Source of the DNA: an uncultured Lachnospiraceae bacterium
Lineage (GTDB): Bacteria > Bacillota > Clostridia > Lachnospirales > Lachnospiraceae
Direction of reading: 5' to 3'
Length of the DNA stretch: 64,000 bases
NCBI GenBank assembly: GCA_910579465.1
Contig: CAJTUB010000002.1
Location: 68,980-132,979, forward strand
Shown here: positions 34,728 to 43,263 of the stretch, piece after piece
Layout: each line of letters starts with the position of its first letter
Position numbering within the stretch: the stretch's first letter is position 1
Position numbers and translations under genes: made by a program
The notes under the pieces: generated by a model
Told to the model about the DNA's origin: nothing
The model's input: only the letters and a program-made list of their open reading frames with translations
The model's database searches: none

Positions 34728-34814
34728 GGCAGACTCTTTTTTTTATTACTATATGAGGGAGGGGCGGAGGCTATTCCATTCTTATCGGGATGATAGGAAG
34801 GAGGATTACGCTAC

Positions 34815-34915
34815 CCGGGTGTGACCGCTTCTTACAAGCGGTTAGAAAACTTGGCAGCAGCGTCTCCTTTATAGTAGAAAGAGTTTCTCTGCTTGTAAGA
34901 AGCGGTCACACCCGG
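34815..34915. repeat. Perfect 25-bp inverted repeat upstream of glmM
   Basis: Arms at 34815-34839 and 34891-34915 are perfectly complementary and enclose 51 bp, which also pairs in part (AGAAAACT with AGTTTCT). The left arm and its continuation share CTTACAAGCRGTTRGAA with the long palindrome at 19113-19419. The hairpin lies upstream of the likely glmM promoter, so it is probably a repeat element and not an attenuator. Confidence 0.8.
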
Positions 34916-34951
34916 AACATAAGATGCCGGATAAAATGCAGAAACTCAAGC

Positions 34952-34980
34952 TTGCATTTCATTTCCATGTATGTTAAAGT
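34952..34980 (+). promoter_or_regulatory. Probable glmM promoter
   Basis: TTGCAT at 34952 and TAAAGT at 34975 are 17 bp apart. A degenerate copy of the recurring motif (GCAGAAACTCAAG, 34938-34950) abuts it. Confidence 0.5.
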
Positions 34981-35017
34981 ATACCATATGTGAATAATCG
35001 GAAAGTTTGGAGGCACT

Positions 35018-36361
35018 ATGGGCAAATATTTTGGTACGGACGGGTTCCGCGGCGAAGCAAACGTAACCCTGACCGTAGAGCATGCATTCCGTGTGGGACG
35101 ATTTGTCGGACACTATTACGGGAAGGAGCACAGACCAAGGGTTGTCATCGGGAAAGATACCAGACGTTCCAGCTATATGCTGGAGTATGCGCTGGTTTCC
35201 GGACTTACGGCAAGCGGGGCGGATGTCTACCTGCTTCATGTTACCCCGACGCCGGGAGTATCGTATGTTGTAAAAAGGGAGGGCTTTGACTGCGGCATTA
35301 TGATAACGGCAAGCCATAATCCTTATTATGATAACGGCATTAAAATTATCAACGGGGAAGGCTATAAGCTGGAGGCGGAGGTCGAGCAGCAGATAGAGGA
35401 TTATATTGACGGCAAAACGGAAGAGGTGCCGTATGCGATGCGGGAAAATATCGGCAGGACCGTAGACTATTCCATCGGCAGGCACCGTTACATCGGTTAT
35501 CTGGTTTCCCTGGCTACCCGTTCCTACGAAGGAATGCGGGTGGGACTGGACCTGGCAAACGGCTCCGCTACTGCGGTTGCAAAGGGAGTGTTTGACGCGC
35601 TCGGAGCGAAGACCTATGTGATTAACGCAGAGCCGGACGGCTTAAATATCAATACCGGGTGCGGCTCGACGCATATCGAAGGGCTGAGGGAGCTCGTCCT
35701 CCGGGAAAAGTTAGACGTCGGATTTGCATATGACGGTGATGCGGACCGCTGTATTGCAGTGGACGGAAAAGGGAATATTGTAGACGGAGACCGTATCATG
35801 TATCTGTGCGGAAGGTATATGAAAGAACGCGGAGAGCTGGAAAAGGATACGGTAGTGACAACGGTCATGTCGAACCTGGGTCTGTACCGTGCGCTGGACG
35901 AATTAGGAATCCGCTATGAGAAGACTGCGGTCGGCGATAAATATGTGCATGAGAATATGCTGGAAAACGGCTATTCCATCGGCGGGGAAAACTCCGGCCA
36001 TATTATATTCCTAAAGCACGCCACGACCGGTGACGGGGTACTGACCTCGCTGAAGGTGATGGAGGTCATACTGGAGTCAAAGAAGTCCCTTGCAGAGCTT
36101 ACGGCAGGAATGAAGGTCTATCCGCAGCGCCTGGTCAATGTCCGGGTAACGGACAAACGGAAGGCGCAGGATGATGCGGCAGTACGGAAAAAGACGGAAG
36201 AGATTGCGGCGTTACTTGGAAACGAGGGACGTATCCTTGTGCGCGAGAGCGGTACGGAGCCGCTGCTGCGGATTATGGTAGAGGCAGAAACCGACGAGCT
36301 GTGCATGAAATATACCGGGGAAATAGTTAATACTTTACAGGAACAAGGCTTTGTGCTATAA
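35018..36361 (+). CDS. glmM: Phosphoglucosamine mutase
   Basis: 447 residues. FGTDGFRGEAN at the N-terminus, the phosphoserine loop ITASHNP, the metal loop DGDADRC and the phosphate-binding RESGTEPLLRIMVE identify the alpha-D-phosphohexomutase family, GlmM branch. It converts glucosamine-6-phosphate to glucosamine-1-phosphate for peptidoglycan. It heads the run of housekeeping genes to ysxC; tig begins 34 bp later. Confidence 0.92.
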   Translation: MGKYFGTDGFRGEANVTLTVEHAFRVGRFVGHYYGKEHRPRVVIGKDTRRSSYMLEYALVSGLTASGADVYLLHVTPTPGVSYVVKREGFDCGIMITASHNPYYDNGIKIINGEGYKLEAEVEQQIEDYIDGKTEEVPYAMRENIGRTVDYSIGRHRYIGYLVSLATRSYEGMRVGLDLANGSATAVAKGVFDALGAKTYVINAEPDGLNINTGCGSTHIEGLRELVLREKLDVGFAYDGDADRCIAVDGKGNIVDGDRIMYLCGRYMKERGELEKDTVVTTVMSNLGLYRALDELGIRYEKTAVGDKYVHENMLENGYSIGGENSGHIIFLKHATTGDGVLTSLKVMEVILESKKSLAELTAGMKVYPQRLVNVRVTDKRKAQDDAAVRKKTEEIAALLGNEGRILVRESGTEPLLRIMVEAETDELCMKYTGEIVNTLQEQGFVL

Positions 36362-36395
36362 TAAAACGATACGATTTTAAGGAGGAAATTTTGAA

Positions 36396-37682
36396 ATGGG
36401 TTTCAAGGTTGATGATTTGGGTAAAAGCATGGTAAAGTTTACCATCGAGGTTGCAGCAGACGAGTTTGAAAAGGCAATGGAAAAGGCGTACCAGAAAAAT
36501 AAAAATAAATTGTCCGTACAGGGCTTCCGGAAGGGAAAGGCGCCGAGGAGCGTAGTGGAAAAGATGTATGGACCGGGCGTGTTTTATGAGGATGCAGCAA
36601 ACGAAATCATGCCGGAGGCATATGAGAAGACAGCAGAGGAAAGCGGGCTGGATATTGTCTCCAGGCCGGAAATCGATATTGTGCAGATAGAAAAAGGAAA
36701 AGAGTTCATTTTCACCGCGACGGTTGCGGTAAAGCCGGAGGTTACGCTTGGCAGCTATAAGGGCGTACAGATAGACAAGACGGAGGTTTCCGTTTCCGAG
36801 GAGGAGATTACCGCCGAGTTAGAGCGTGTCAGGGAGCAGAACGCAAGGATTCTTACCGTAGAGGACAGACCGGCAGCGGACGGCGACGAGGTTGTCATTG
36901 ACTTTGACGGCTATGTGGACGGTACGCCGTTTGCAGGCGGCAAGGGAGAGGATTACAAGCTGGTGCTTGGCTCCCATTCCTTCATTGATACATTTGAGGA
37001 GCAGTTAGTCGGAAAGAGCATCGGCGAGGACGTCGAGGTGAATGTGACGTTCCCGGCAGAGTATCATGCGCAGGAGCTTGCCGGAAGGCCTGCCGTATTT
37101 AAGGTAAAGATGAAGGCAATCACGGCAAAGGAGCTTCCGGAGTTAGATGATGAGTTTGCGGTAGATGTTTCCGAGTTTGATACGCTTGCCGAGTACAAGG
37201 AGGACATCCGGAAGAATCTTCTTGAAAAGAAGGAAAAGGAAGCGAAGTATGCAAAGGAAGACGCCGTAGTGGAGAAGATTATCGAGGGCTCCACCATGGA
37301 AATTCCGGATGCAATGGTAGATACCCAGACCAGACAGATGGCAGAGGAGTATGCACAGAGGCTGCAGATGCAGGGTCTGAATTTAGAGCAGTATTTCAAG
37401 TTTACCGGCATGAATGCGAACAGCTTTATGGAGAATTTAAAGCCGCAGGCGTTAAAGCGCATCCAGTGCAGGCTGGTGCTGGAGGCTGTCGTTAAGGCAG
37501 AGAACATCGAAGTTTCCGATGAAGAGCTGGATAAGGAATACGAGACGATGGCGCAGAACTACCGTATGGAGAAGGAGAAGCTGCTCGAGTTAATCAGCAG
37601 CAAGGAAAGAGAACAAATCAGGATGGATATCGCAGTACAGAAGGCAGTTGACCTTGTACGCGACGCAGCAGAGGAAAAGTAA
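36396..37682 (+). CDS. tig: Trigger factor
   Basis: 428 residues in three domains: N-terminal ribosome-binding domain with FRKGKAPRSVVEKMYG (residues about 45-62), a central FKBP-type prolyl isomerase (GDEVVIDFDGYVDGTPFAGG) and a long helical C-terminal chaperone arm. It binds nascent chains at the ribosome exit. Immediately upstream of clpP-clpX-lon, as in many Firmicutes. A hairpin (AAGGGATG/CATCCCTT, about 37695-37721) without a T run follows. Confidence 0.95.
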   Translation: MGFKVDDLGKSMVKFTIEVAADEFEKAMEKAYQKNKNKLSVQGFRKGKAPRSVVEKMYGPGVFYEDAANEIMPEAYEKTAEESGLDIVSRPEIDIVQIEKGKEFIFTATVAVKPEVTLGSYKGVQIDKTEVSVSEEEITAELERVREQNARILTVEDRPAADGDEVVIDFDGYVDGTPFAGGKGEDYKLVLGSHSFIDTFEEQLVGKSIGEDVEVNVTFPAEYHAQELAGRPAVFKVKMKAITAKELPELDDEFAVDVSEFDTLAEYKEDIRKNLLEKKEKEAKYAKEDAVVEKIIEGSTMEIPDAMVDTQTRQMAEEYAQRLQMQGLNLEQYFKFTGMNANSFMENLKPQALKRIQCRLVLEAVVKAENIEVSDEELDKEYETMAQNYRMEKEKLLELISSKEREQIRMDIAVQKAVDLVRDAAEEK

Positions 37683-37745
37683 GAGACCAGCATAAGGGAT
37701 GTTCCACGCGGGCATCCCTTCGTTGACAGAGAGGAGTTTTTTGAT

Positions 37746-38327
37746 ATGAGTTTAGTACCTTATGTGCTTGAGCAGACGGCAAAGGGAGAGCGTTCCTATG
37801 ACATCTACTCCAGATTGTTAAAGGACCGTATTATTTTCCTTGGAGAAGAAGTCAATGATGTGACGGCAAGCCTGGTAGTTGCCCAGCTTCTGTTTTTGGA
37901 GAGTGAGGACCCGAAGCGGGATATCAGCCTTTATATCAACAGCCCGGGCGGTTCGGTGACTGCGGGCATGGCAATCTATGATACGATGCAGTATATTAAG
38001 TGCGACGTTTCTACGATATGTATCGGCATGGCGGCCAGCATGGGAGCATTCCTGCTTGCAGGCGGCGCAAAGGGGAAGCGTATGGCGCTCCCGAATGCGG
38101 AGGTAATGATTCACCAGCCTTCCGGCGGCGCAAAGGGACAGGCGACCGAGATTGAGATTGTGGCAAAGAATATTTTAAGGACCAGAAAGAAGTTAAACGA
38201 GATTCTGGCAGCAAATACCGGAAAGCCGGTAGAAGTAATTGAAGTAGATACGGAGCGTGACAATTATATGTCCGCCGAAGAGGCGGTAGCATACGGTTTG
38301 ATTGACAGTGTCATTACAAGCCGTTAA
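37746..38327 (+). CDS. clpP: ATP-dependent Clp protease proteolytic subunit
   Basis: 193 residues, full length. Catalytic Ser in GMAASMGAFLLAGG, His in MIHQPSGG, and a downstream Asp in EVDTERDN complete the triad. Tetradecameric serine peptidase fed by ClpX, encoded 21 bp downstream. A TTGACA lies just upstream at 37724, but no matching -10 was found. Confidence 0.96.
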   Translation: MSLVPYVLEQTAKGERSYDIYSRLLKDRIIFLGEEVNDVTASLVVAQLLFLESEDPKRDISLYINSPGGSVTAGMAIYDTMQYIKCDVSTICIGMAASMGAFLLAGGAKGKRMALPNAEVMIHQPSGGAKGQATEIEIVAKNILRTRKKLNEILAANTGKPVEVIEVDTERDNYMSAEEAVAYGLIDSVITSR

Positions 38328-38348
38328 GAATGATTGAGGTGAACCGAG

Positions 38349-39659
38349 GTGGCAAATAAGTCAGATAATAGATCAACATTTTTCTGCTCGTTCTGCGGAA
38401 AGGACCAGTCGCAGGTCAGGAAAATGGTTTCCGGTCCGGACAACATTTATATTTGTGATGAGTGTATCGGATTATGCGCCGAGCTGGTAGAGGAACTGCA
38501 GGGAGGAAATGAGGCTGTGTTTCCGGAGGCGGAGGATGTCGGGATTAATTTATTAAAGCCGGTGGAAATCAAGGCATTTCTCGATGATTATGTGATTGGC
38601 CAGGAGGATGCGAAGAAGGTACTTGCGGTTTCCGTTTACAACCACTATAAGCGTGTGCTGGTACAGCCGTCGTTTACCGACGTGGAGTTGCAGAAGTCCA
38701 ATATCCTGATGATCGGACCGACGGGCAGCGGTAAGACGTATCTGGCACAGACATTAGCAAAGCTTTTGAATGTACCGTTTGCGATTGCAGATGCAACAGC
38801 GCTTACGGAGGCCGGATATGTCGGTGAAGATGTGGAAAATATCCTTCTGAAGCTGATTCAGGCGGCAGATTATGATATTGAGCGTGCCGAGCACGGGATT
38901 ATTTATATCGATGAAATCGACAAGATTACGAGGAAGTCGGAAAATACCTCGATTACGAGGGATGTCTCCGGCGAGGGCGTGCAGCAGGCGCTCTTAAAGA
39001 TATTGGAGGGAACGGTTGCCTCGGTGCCGCCGCAGGGCGGAAGGAAGCATCCGCACCAGGAGTTCATCCAGATTAACACAACCAATATTTTGTTTATCTG
39101 CGGCGGGGCATTTGACGGTCTGGAGAAGATTGTCGAGGCGCGTACCGGACATAAGTCGATGGGCTTTAACGCGGAAATCGGGGACGGCATGGAGCTGCGT
39201 ATCGGGGAGATGTTCCGGCAGGTAATGCCGCAGGATTTAGTGAAGTTCGGGATGATTCCGGAGTTTATCGGCCGTGTGCCGGTAACGGTTGCGCTGGATA
39301 TTCTGGACGAGGAGGCGCTGGTACGCATCCTGCAGGAGCCGAAAAATGCCCTGACGAAGCAGTACCGTCGTATTTTTGAAATAGACGGGGTGGAGCTTGA
39401 GTTTGAGGCAGAGGCGCTCCGGGTCATTGCAAAGCGCGCAGTAGAGCAGAAGACCGGCGCAAGAGGTCTGCGCTCCATTATGGAAAACATTATGATGGAT
39501 GCAATGTACCGAGTGCCTTCTGATGAGAGTATTTTAAAGTGTATTGTAACCAAGGAGGCGGCAGAGGGAACAGAAGAGCCGGAGCTTGTTCTTACCGGAC
39601 AGAGAAGGAAGCCGCTTTCGGGAAAGGCGGGACAGAGGAACGCGGATGAAAGTGCGTAG
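38349..39659 (+). CDS. clpX: ATP-dependent Clp protease ATP-binding subunit
   Basis: 436 residues: N-terminal C4 zinc-binding domain (CSFCGK and CDECIG), AAA+ core with Walker A GPTGSGKT, Walker B IIYIDEIDKI, the pore loop region with GYVGEDVEN and the C-terminal small domain. Unfolds substrates for ClpP. Uses a GTG start after GAGGTGA. Confidence 0.96.
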   Translation: MANKSDNRSTFFCSFCGKDQSQVRKMVSGPDNIYICDECIGLCAELVEELQGGNEAVFPEAEDVGINLLKPVEIKAFLDDYVIGQEDAKKVLAVSVYNHYKRVLVQPSFTDVELQKSNILMIGPTGSGKTYLAQTLAKLLNVPFAIADATALTEAGYVGEDVENILLKLIQAADYDIERAEHGIIYIDEIDKITRKSENTSITRDVSGEGVQQALLKILEGTVASVPPQGGRKHPHQEFIQINTTNILFICGGAFDGLEKIVEARTGHKSMGFNAEIGDGMELRIGEMFRQVMPQDLVKFGMIPEFIGRVPVTVALDILDEEALVRILQEPKNALTKQYRRIFEIDGVELEFEAEALRVIAKRAVEQKTGARGLRSIMENIMMDAMYRVPSDESILKCIVTKEAAEGTEEPELVLTGQRRKPLSGKAGQRNADESA

Positions 39660-39681
39660 CCTGTAAAGTAAAGGTGATAAT

Positions 39682-42000
39682 ATGAGTGACGAAACGAGAA
39701 TTATGCCGATGATAGCACTGCGGAATATCGCAGTGCTGCCCGGCATATTGGTGCATTTTGATGTGAACCGGAAGATAAGTATTCAGGCAGTGGAGCAGGC
39801 AATGCGGTCGGATCAGATGATTTTTGCGGTAACGCAGAAGGATGCGTCTGTGGAGGAGCCGACGGTAGAGGATTTGTATTCGGTCGGCTGTATTGCGCGG
39901 ATTAAGCAGATTATCAAGCTGCCGGGAAATCTGATCCGTGTCCTGATTATAGGTGAAGAGCGAGGAGAGCTTGACTATTTGGTAAGTGTCTCCCCTTATT
40001 TTTCTGCACAGGTGACAGTGGCCGGACAGGAGCACCCGGACGGATTTTCAGCGACGGAGCGCCATGCCATGGCGGGGACGCTGCGGGATTTGCTGGAGGT
40101 TTATTTTTCCGTGAATACGAAGGTCGGAAAGGATGCGGCAGGACAGCTTCTGTTGATAAAAGAGCCGGAACAGCTGATGGAGCAGGCGGTGACGACAGTA
40201 CCGCTTACGACCGAGCAGAAGCAGGCGCTTTTAGAGGAACGGGAGTTTTTCCCGCGCTTCGAGCTTTTTGCACATATCCTGGCGACCGAGATTGAGGAGC
40301 TGCGCATCCGGAAGGAGCTGCAGAATAAGGTAAAGGCGAAGGTAGAGAAAAACCAGAAGGAATACATTCTCCGGGAACAGCTGAAGGTAATCCGCGAGGA
40401 GTTAGGAGAAACCGGAGAGGCGGAGGAGTTTGCGGAGCGCTTAAAGAGACTGCAGGCGCCGGAGGAAATCAAGACGGCAATTGCAAAGGAAATCGAGCGC
40501 TACAAGCGTCTTGGCGGAGCGGTGTCAGAGAGCGCGGTAGCCCGCGTTTACATCGAGACGCTCCTGGATATGCCATGGGATAAGACGACGGAGGAAAATT
40601 ACGACCTTTTGCATGCGAAGGAGGTACTGGAAGCCGACCATTACGGCATGGAAAAGGTAAAGGAGCGTATTTTGCAGTATCTGGCGGTCAGGAAGCGTAC
40701 CGGGACGGCGGGCGGTACGATTTTATGTCTGGCGGGACCTCCGGGGACCGGCAAGACCTCGATTGCCCGCTCCGTTGCAGAGGCGCTCGGAAAGAAGTAT
40801 ATCCGTGTATGTCTTGGCGGAATCCGGGACGAGGCAGAAATCAGAGGGCACCGGCGTACCTATATCGGGGCGATGCCGGGAAGGATTGCCGCCGGAATAA
40901 GGCAGGCAGGAGTGAAAAATCCGCTGCTGCTTCTGGACGAAATCGATAAGGTTTCCAGCGATTATAAGGGAGACCCGAGTTCGGCGCTGTTAGAGGTACT
41001 CGACCCGGAGCAGAATGTCCGTTTTCTGGACCATTATCTGGATATGCCGATTGATTTATCCGAGGTGCTGTTTATTGCCACGGCAAATACGCTGCAGACG
41101 ATACCGAAGCCGCTTTTGGACCGTATGGAGGTCATCGAGCTCTCCGGCTATACGGAGACGGAGAAGTTTTTTATTGCGAAGAAGCATCTCTGGAAAAAGC
41201 AGCTAAAGAAGAACGGCCTGACGCCGAAAGAGGTCAAGGTAACGGACGGGGCGTTCCGTGCCATTATCAGCGGCTATACGAAGGAGGCGGGTGTCCGTAA
41301 GCTCGAGCAGAAGCTCGGCGAGCTGTGCCGGAAGGTAGTGTGGAACATCGACGCTGCAAAGGAGGAGGAAACCGTACTGCCGTTGAGGATAAGCGGAAAG
41401 GAGCTGTTTTCCTATCTCGGGAAGCAGAAGTACCGCAGGGATACGGTTGCCAAGGAGGCACAGACCGGCATTGTACGCGGGCTTGCGTGGACGAGCGTGG
41501 GCGGCGATACGTTGGAAATCGAGGTGAATGTAATGCCGGGAAAGGGCGGGATTACGCTGACCGGGCAGCTTGGCGATGTGATGAAGGAGTCGGCGCAGAC
41601 GGCGCTGTCCTTTGTGAGAGGATTCTGTGGCGAGACTCTGCCGGAGGACTATTTTGAGAAGCATCAGATTCATGTCCATGTGCCGGAGGGGGCGGTGCCG
41701 AAGGACGGGCCTTCTGCCGGAATTACAATGGCATCCGCAATTTATTCCGCAGTAACCGGAAGAAAAGCTGTGGCGGATGTAGCGATGACCGGCGAGGTGA
41801 CGCTGCGGGGACGTGTCCTTCCGATTGGCGGACTGAAGGAAAAGCTTCTGGCGGCAAAGCAGGCAGGCGTGAAGAAGGTTCTGGTTCCTGTAAAAAATGA
41901 AGCGGATGTGCTGGAGCTTTCGGAAGAGATTACAAAGGGACTGGACATCGTGTTTGTCGAGACAATGGAGCAGGTGCTTCCGGAGGTTTTGCTGCAGTAA
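39682..42000 (+). CDS. lon: ATP-dependent protease La
   Basis: 772 residues: N-terminal substrate-binding LAN domain, AAA+ module with Walker A GPPGTGKTS, and the C-terminal serine-lysine peptidase (DGPSAGITMA with catalytic Ser, KEKLLAAKQAG with catalytic Lys). Degrades misfolded and regulatory proteins. Placed 22 bp after clpX. Confidence 0.96.
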   Translation: MSDETRIMPMIALRNIAVLPGILVHFDVNRKISIQAVEQAMRSDQMIFAVTQKDASVEEPTVEDLYSVGCIARIKQIIKLPGNLIRVLIIGEERGELDYLVSVSPYFSAQVTVAGQEHPDGFSATERHAMAGTLRDLLEVYFSVNTKVGKDAAGQLLLIKEPEQLMEQAVTTVPLTTEQKQALLEEREFFPRFELFAHILATEIEELRIRKELQNKVKAKVEKNQKEYILREQLKVIREELGETGEAEEFAERLKRLQAPEEIKTAIAKEIERYKRLGGAVSESAVARVYIETLLDMPWDKTTEENYDLLHAKEVLEADHYGMEKVKERILQYLAVRKRTGTAGGTILCLAGPPGTGKTSIARSVAEALGKKYIRVCLGGIRDEAEIRGHRRTYIGAMPGRIAAGIRQAGVKNPLLLLDEIDKVSSDYKGDPSSALLEVLDPEQNVRFLDHYLDMPIDLSEVLFIATANTLQTIPKPLLDRMEVIELSGYTETEKFFIAKKHLWKKQLKKNGLTPKEVKVTDGAFRAIISGYTKEAGVRKLEQKLGELCRKVVWNIDAAKEEETVLPLRISGKELFSYLGKQKYRRDTVAKEAQTGIVRGLAWTSVGGDTLEIEVNVMPGKGGITLTGQLGDVMKESAQTALSFVRGFCGETLPEDYFEKHQIHVHVPEGAVPKDGPSAGITMASAIYSAVTGRKAVADVAMTGEVTLRGRVLPIGGLKEKLLAAKQAGVKKVLVPVKNEADVLELSEEITKGLDIVFVETMEQVLPEVLLQ

Positions 42001-42030
42001 CCGGGAACACCGGAGATGAAAGGAATTTGA

Positions 42031-42627
42031 ATGAATGTTGTAAAAGTAAATTTGGAAACGGTTTGCGGAATTACGAGTAAGCTGCCGGAGAATCTTCTGC
42101 CGGAGTTTGCATTTGCCGGAAAGTCGAATGTGGGAAAGTCTTCGTTAATCAATGCGCTGATGAACCGGAAGTCTTATGCGAGGACCTCCGGACAGCCGGG
42201 AAAGACCCAGACAATCAATTTCTACAATATTGACGAGAAGCTTTATTTTGTGGACCTGCCGGGATACGGCTATGCCAAGGTTTCGCAGGAGCTGCGGGCA
42301 AAGTGGGGCAGGATGATTGAGCGGTATCTCAAGGGTTCGGCACAGTTAAAGCTGATTTTCCTTTTGGTGGATATACGGCATGCGCCGTCGGAGAATGACT
42401 GCGATATGTATAACTGGATTGTATACCATGGCTTTCTCCCGGTGGTAATTGCGACAAAGGCAGATAAAATTAACCGCAGCCAGGTGGCAAAACAGTGCGC
42501 GCTTGTGCGGTCGACGTTAGGGATGCCGAAGGAGGGGATTTTAATCCCGTTTTCTGCGGAAACAAAGCAGGGGCGGGAGGAAATCTGGCAGAGAATCGAA
42601 GAGGAGTCCGGGGAAGCGGTGATTTAA
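42031..42627 (+). CDS. ysxC: Ribosome biogenesis GTPase YsxC/EngB
   Basis: 198 residues with G1 GKSNVGKSS, G3 DLPGYG and G4 TKADK. It assists large-subunit ribosome assembly. The lon-ysxC order is widely conserved in Firmicutes. Its stop codon lies in a hairpin and abuts the stop of the convergent Rrf2 gene. Confidence 0.95.
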   Translation: MNVVKVNLETVCGITSKLPENLLPEFAFAGKSNVGKSSLINALMNRKSYARTSGQPGKTQTINFYNIDEKLYFVDLPGYGYAKVSQELRAKWGRMIERYLKGSAQLKLIFLLVDIRHAPSENDCDMYNWIVYHGFLPVVIATKADKINRSQVAKQCALVRSTLGMPKEGILIPFSAETKQGREEIWQRIEEESGEAVI

Positions 42628-42640
42628 TCAGAGCTTCCCC
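42610..42640. terminator. Hairpin spanning two convergent stop codons
   Basis: GGGGAAGC (42610) pairs with GCTTCCCC (42633) around GATTTAATCA. Related in sequence to the dispersed repeats at 12979 and 19473. No long T run on either strand, so terminator strength is uncertain. Confidence 0.55.
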
Positions 42641-43032
42641 AGAAGCTCTGCAAGGGTGACGCTGTCCAGATAGGAACAGATGGCTTCATGCAGCCCCTGC
42701 CATACCGGCAGGGTTTTACATTCCCCGCTTTTTTTGCAAGGCTCTGCGTCTTCTCTCAGGCAGGCAACCGGGGAAAGGGAGCCTTCGGTCAGACGCAGGA
42801 TGCTCCCTACAGTATACTCCTCCGGCGGCTTTATAAGCTTGTAGCCGCCGCCCTTTCCACGCATTCCGAGCAGCAGCCCGCCCTTGGTCAGAAGTGCAAG
42901 AATGCTCTCAAGATATTTTTCGGATATTTCCTGCCGGGCAGCAATCCCGTTTAAGGGAAGGAAGCTTCCGTTGCTGTTTTCTGCAATGTCTATCATAACC
43001 CTCAGTGCGTATCTTCCTCTGGTTGAAATCAT
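42628..43032 (-). CDS. Rrf2-family transcriptional regulator
   Basis: 134 residues: an N-terminal winged helix (ISTRGRYALRVMIDIAEN, IAARQEISEKYLESILALL) and three Cys in CLREDAEPCKKSGEC, the spacing used by Fe-S or thiol sensing IscR/NsrR-type members. Many Rrf2 proteins (CymR) control cysteine metabolism. Here it is divergent from the metY-cysK operon, so it very likely regulates that promoter and its own. Confidence 0.88.
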   Translation of the reverse strand: MISTRGRYALRVMIDIAENSNGSFLPLNGIAARQEISEKYLESILALLTKGGLLLGMRGKGGGYKLIKPPEEYTVGSILRLTEGSLSPVACLREDAEPCKKSGECKTLPVWQGLHEAICSYLDSVTLAELLGKL

Positions 43033-43091
43033 ATGAATACCTCCGTTATGTCTATTTTATCATAGAAAAATGAAAAATCAAGAAAAACCTA

Positions 43092-43120
43092 TTGACAAAG
43101 TATGTTTATGATGCTAAGAT
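43092..43120 (+). promoter_or_regulatory. Promoter of the cysteine operon
   Basis: TTGACA at 43092 and TAAGAT at 43115 are 17 bp apart. Imperfect inverted repeats GTATGT (43101) and ACATAC (43121) flank the -10 and may be part of the Rrf2 operator. The start would be near 43127, only about 26 nt before the leader ORF. Confidence 0.8.
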
Positions 43121-43152
43121 ACATACAACATAGTGAAAAGGTAGGTTATACA

Positions 43153-43224
43153 TATGGGAAAACAGTGCAAATTTTGGATTAAACATCATAATTGCTCCGG
43201 GCGAATGTGCCGATGCTGTTTCTG
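43153..43224 (+). CDS. Cysteine-rich 23-residue leader peptide
   Basis: A 23-codon ORF begins 26 nt after the predicted transcription start, with AAAGGTAGG about nine bases upstream of its ATG. It encodes five cysteines, three of them in the terminal CRCCF, plus adjacent His-His. Its stop is 39 nt before the metY start. The position in front of cysteine synthesis genes suggests a cysteine-sensing leader: Cys-tRNA shortage would stall ribosomes at the terminal Cys codons. No terminator lies between it and metY, so control would be by translation or coupling. A small metal-binding peptide is an alternative. Confidence 0.6.
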
Positions 43225-43263
43225 AGTCAGGATAAGTAAGAAAAAGAGAAAAGGAGAAAAATT

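Noticed and set aside
34815..34915. Terminator or attenuator of glmM
   Set aside because: The hairpin is upstream of the probable promoter and has no T run.
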